The translations under genes were made by a program, and so were the position numbers. From Bacteroidales bacterium UBA1215 (GTDB taxonomy: Bacteria; Bacteroidota; Bacteroidia; Bacteroidales; WCHB1-69), in NCBI GenBank assembly GCA_002309475.1, contig DBXJ01000066.1:1-8415 (forward strand): 8,415 bases of DNA, given 5' to 3'. Below, one piece after another: positions 6,731 through 8,415 of the stretch. Numbering within the stretch: the first letter of the stretch is position 1; each line of letters opens with the position of its first letter. Below the pieces are notes generated by a model, which ran no database searches, was not told where the DNA came from, and worked only from the letters and a program-made list of their open reading frames with translations.

Positions 6731-6740
6731 CCCATAATTT

Positions 6741-6757
6741 TTGACAAATAGTGTCAA
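6741..6757. promoter_or_regulatory. Palindrome TTGACA-N5-TGTCAA, candidate operator
   Basis: TTGACA (6741-6746) and TGTCAA (6752-6757) form a perfect dyad with a 5-bp AATAG centre. The dyad axis lies about 50 bp before the expected WYL start of transcription (near 6800) and just upstream of the leftward box at 6723-6730. A site of this size and place fits a dimeric DNA-binding protein such as the adjacent HTH-WYL regulator acting on itself or on both directions. No second copy was seen elsewhere in the window. Confidence 0.4.
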
Positions 6758-6785
6758 TTTTTAAATTTATTAAAAAAAATTTTGC

Positions 6786-6793
6786 TACCTTTG
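6786..6793 (+). promoter_or_regulatory. WYL gene promoter, -7 box TACCTTTG
   Basis: TACCTTTG followed by CAAAA is a textbook Bacteroidota -7 element. Transcription would begin near 6800, leaving a leader of only about 8 nt before the ATG at 6808. No clear -33 TTTG is seen. Its place inside the upstream part of the open frame argues against the GTG at 6751 as the start. Confidence 0.6.
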
Positions 6794-6807
6794 CAAAAAA
6801 AAGCGTT

Positions 6808-7755
6808 ATGAACAGTCAAGAAACACTCCACAGGCTTTTGCAGGTGATGATGTGCCTGATGCAAGATGCTTATTCTATAGAGGATTTGCATCATAAAACG
6901 GGCATAGGTTCCCGTTCTGTTTATCGTTATATTCAAACTTTACAAGATGCCGGATTTAGCGTCAATAAAAAAGGAAAATATTATAGCATACTCAAACTCC
7001 CTAAAGAAATAAACGACATTAAAGATACTTTGTATTTTAGCAAAGAGGAGCAATACATATTATATATTGCCATAGAAGGCATACAATTTTCTTCTTCCCC
7101 TTTAAAAGAGTTGCTTAAGAAAAAACTGAACATTATTTACGATTATAAAATGTTGCCCAAGCCTGTTATCAATGAATTTTATGGAGATAATTTCGGTCTG
7201 TTGGTAAAAGCCATGGAAGAAAAAAAACAAGTAAAATTACTAAAATACCGTTCCGCCAACAGCAACAGCGTAGAAGACCGTTTGGTGGAGCCTTATGCCT
7301 TCACTCCCGACAGCTATGATGTGTGGTGTTTGGATTTAAAAGATAAAAAGTTAAAAACATTCCGCATTTCCCGCATAGAAAAAGTGGTAGCACTCAACAA
7401 AAATTGGGAATACGAGTCGCTACACCGGCAAATGCCTGTGGATATATTCCGCATGAGCGCCGAGCATCAGAACATCCCCGTTACGCTCAAGCTCAGTTCA
7501 CGAGCTGCCGACCTGCTAAAAGAAGAATATCCGTTATCTAAAGATTTTCTCCGCTATTCCGATACTTCCAAGCAGTGGATATTGAAAACCAAAGTTTGCG
7601 ATATTAAAGGGGTGGGACGGTTTGTCATGAGTTTGATCAATGAAATAGAAATCATCCTCTCACCGGAACTGGAAACATACATCCATGAGCAAATCCGGCA
7701 ATATATTCATCATGACCACAAACATCAAGGCATAAAACATTTTCCTGCCTTATAA
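6808..7755 (+). CDS. HTH-WYL domain transcriptional regulator
   Basis: This 315-residue protein has the layout of WYL regulators. An N-terminal helix-turn-helix (about 5-55, with EDLHHKTGIGSRSVYRYIQTL as recognition region) is followed by a helical linker. The WYL domain is at about 141-195 (VKLLKYRSA..RLVEPYAFTPDSYDVWCLDL..LKTFRISRI) and a WCX-like C-terminal domain at about 224-295. The namesake W-Y-L triplet appears as VWCLD (172-176), and the conserved arginine-rich FRISRI strand is present. WYL domains sense nucleic acids or nucleotide ligands and are known in regulators of CRISPR, DNA-damage and phage-defence systems, as well as in unrelated metabolic control. The frame extends to a GTG at 6751, but the -7 box at 6786-6793 and the ATG at 6808 make the shorter form far likelier. 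It points away from the cas operon, so a role in CRISPR control is only suggested by proximity. Confidence 0.9.
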   Translation: MNSQETLHRLLQVMMCLMQDAYSIEDLHHKTGIGSRSVYRYIQTLQDAGFSVNKKGKYYSILKLPKEINDIKDTLYFSKEEQYILYIAIEGIQFSSSPLKELLKKKLNIIYDYKMLPKPVINEFYGDNFGLLVKAMEEKKQVKLLKYRSANSNSVEDRLVEPYAFTPDSYDVWCLDLKDKKLKTFRISRIEKVVALNKNWEYESLHRQMPVDIFRMSAEHQNIPVTLKLSSRAADLLKEEYPLSKDFLRYSDTSKQWILKTKVCDIKGVGRFVMSLINEIEIILSPELETYIHEQIRQYIHHDHKHQGIKHFPAL

Positions 7756-7772
7756 TGGAATTTTACAGCGTA

Positions 7773-7805
7773 ACAAGCCGTTTTTCATTCGTGGAAAATG
7801 CTTGT
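7773..7805 (+). terminator. Weak hairpin after the WYL gene
   Basis: ACAAGC (7773-7778) pairs with GCTTGT (7800-7805), and an inner TTTTC/GAAAA (7782-7786 with 7794-7798) stem follows across a small internal loop. The T-rich stretch starts only about ten bases later (7814 on), so this is a poor intrinsic terminator, though it sits where one is expected. Confidence 0.3.
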
Positions 7806-7838
7806 ACTAACCATTATTTTTTGTTTTCATTTTTTTAG

Positions 7839-7846
7839 TATCTTTG
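7839..7846 (+). promoter_or_regulatory. Symporter promoter, -7 box TATCTTTG
   Basis: TATCTTTG followed by CATA matches TAnnTTTG. A TTTG at 7820-7823 could be the -33 element, with a gap of 15 bp. The start of transcription would be near 7853, about 30 nt before the ATG at 7883. The symporter is therefore likely transcribed on its own rather than with the WYL gene. Confidence 0.55.
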
Positions 7847-7882
7847 CATATTAGATTTTTATAAAATAATCAAAGAGTCAGT

Positions 7883-8415
7883 ATGGATGCTATCATACGC
7901 ATGGTAAACGGCTGGGTGTGGAGCCCTGCCTTGGTGATACTCTGTTTGGGTGCGGGGCTGTATTTGTCCTTGGGCACTCGTTTTGTACAGATACGGCATT
8001 TTGGCGAGATGGTCAAGTTGCTGTTTTCTACCGACAAGACGCAAAAGACGGGCATTTCCTCCTTTCAGGCTTTTGCCATGGCACTGTCGGGACGTGTCGG
8101 CACCGGCAATATAGTAGGGGTGGCCACGGCCATCGGCTATGGCGGTCCGGGTGCGATAGTATGGATGTGGCTGATAGCCTTTCTGGGTGCCGGCTCTGCC
8201 TTCACCGAGGCGGCATTGGCACAAGTGTACAAAGAAGACCATCACGGACAATACCGAGGCGGTCCGGCCTATTATATAGAAAAAGGTTTGCGTAGCAAGG
8301 TTTTGGCGGTGGTGTTTGCCATCAGTGCCTTGGTGGCATGCGGGGTGTTTATGCCGCCGGTGCAATCCAACGGCATCGCCGTCTCTTTTGCCAACACCTT
8401 TCATATTTCCGTGGT
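7883..8415 (+). CDS. AGCS-family sodium:alanine symporter, partial (3' end outside window)
   Basis: The frame opens at ATG 7883 and stays open to the window edge: 177 complete codons plus two bases, against roughly 450-500 residues in the family. The product is an inner-membrane sodium-coupled importer of alanine or glycine. The signature is clear at about 69-96: SGRVGTGNIVGVATAIGYGG followed by PGAIVWMW. Other AGCS marks are the N-terminal hydrophobic segment (about 11-32), the GTRFVQIRHF loop, and FLGAGSAFTEAALAQVYKE followed by RGGPAYYIEKGL (about 100-136). Hydrophobic segments lie at roughly 11-32, 77-104 and 138-158. The ATG follows AAAGAG by about seven bases. Codon use is GC-richer than in the cas genes, consistent with resident chromosome beside an acquired CRISPR block. 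The exact substrate cannot be told from this part. Confidence 0.93.
   Translation, partial: MDAIIRMVNGWVWSPALVILCLGAGLYLSLGTRFVQIRHFGEMVKLLFSTDKTQKTGISSFQAFAMALSGRVGTGNIVGVATAIGYGGPGAIVWMWLIAFLGAGSAFTEAALAQVYKEDHHGQYRGGPAYYIEKGLRSKVLAVVFAISALVACGVFMPPVQSNGIAVSFANTFHISV

Larger units (their letters stand above)
6485..6807. other. Non-coding divergent region between BRO-like and WYL genes
   Basis: This 323-bp region separates the leftward CRISPR block from the rightward WYL gene. It contains no convincing gene: the best short frame (about 6630-6740, plus) is a phenylalanine-rich translation of T tracts. What it does hold is a hairpin, an intrinsic terminator on the plus strand, a 17-bp palindrome and four TAnnTTTG boxes, two of them weakly supported: 6511-6518 and 6647-6654 (plus), 6723-6730 (minus) and 6786-6793 (plus). 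It is the likely seam between the CRISPR block and the more conserved chromosome to the right. Confidence 0.7.

Noticed and set aside
6630..6740. A short plus-strand frame (about 36 codons) before the WYL gene
   Set aside because: It translates T tracts into phenylalanine runs, lacks a ribosome site and contains the candidate promoter boxes; not supported as a gene.
7859..8404. A 181-codon minus-strand frame and a 125-codon plus-strand frame at the right end
   Set aside because: Both are shadows of the AGCS symporter frame starting at 7883, which has a clear family signature, a promoter box and stays open to the window edge.
1..8415. Transposon ends, transposases, tRNA genes or attachment sites that could explain how the CRISPR block arrived
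   Set aside because: None was found by reading both strands; the BRO-like fragment is the only phage-related signal and no flanking direct repeats were recognised.

Overview
The window carries the adaptation-plus-effector part of a class 2 type V-A CRISPR-Cas locus, almost certainly from a Bacteroidota (Bacteroidetes) genome. Four lines point there. The Cas12a resembles, as far as I can recall those sequences, the Porphyromonas/Prevotella-type enzymes (ending AISNKEWLKFAQ-). Start-proximal spacers repeatedly hold the Bacteroidota -7 promoter element TAnnTTTG. Shine-Dalgarno sequences are weak and leaders AT-rich. A BRO-N type protein of a form common in this phylum lies next to the locus. I cannot name the species.

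Layout. Positions 1-89 are the leader-proximal end of the CRISPR array (one complete 36-bp repeat, one 27-bp spacer, one repeat cut by the window edge), read on the minus strand. Positions 90-269 are the AT-rich leader with a candidate array promoter. Positions 270-5839 are one tightly overlapping minus-strand operon in the order cas12a-cas4-cas1-cas2, transcribed towards the array. All catalytic residues I looked for in Cas12a, Cas1, Cas2 and Cas4 are present, so the system looks functional for spacer acquisition, crRNA maturation and interference. Upstream of cas12a (5975-6484, minus) is a short protein that looks like a chimera: a BRO-N domain fused to what resembles the C-terminal lid of an AAA+ ATPase. 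Positions 6485-6807 form a non-coding divergent region. It holds a strong intrinsic terminator on the plus strand with no gene before it (possible small RNA), a TTGACA-N5-TGTCAA palindrome and several TAnnTTTG boxes. On the plus strand follow an HTH-WYL transcription regulator (6808-7755) and the first 177 codons of an AGCS-family sodium:amino-acid symporter (7883 to the edge). The symporter is visibly GC-richer and looks like ordinary chromosome.

How it works together. Cas4, Cas1 and Cas2 would acquire spacers next to T-rich PAMs and insert them at the leader-repeat junction near position 89. The array transcript, made from the leader promoter, is cut by the RNase centre of Cas12a's WED domain, and Cas12a then cleaves target DNA with its single RuvC site. 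The WYL protein is a possible regulator, but nothing in the sequence ties it directly to the cas operon. The clearest non-routine signals are the BRO-N/AAA-lid chimera, the orphan terminator with a second hairpin in front of it, and the palindrome between divergent promoter boxes. Two start sites, cas1 and the WYL gene, are better placed at internal ATG codons than at the longest-frame GTG codons.
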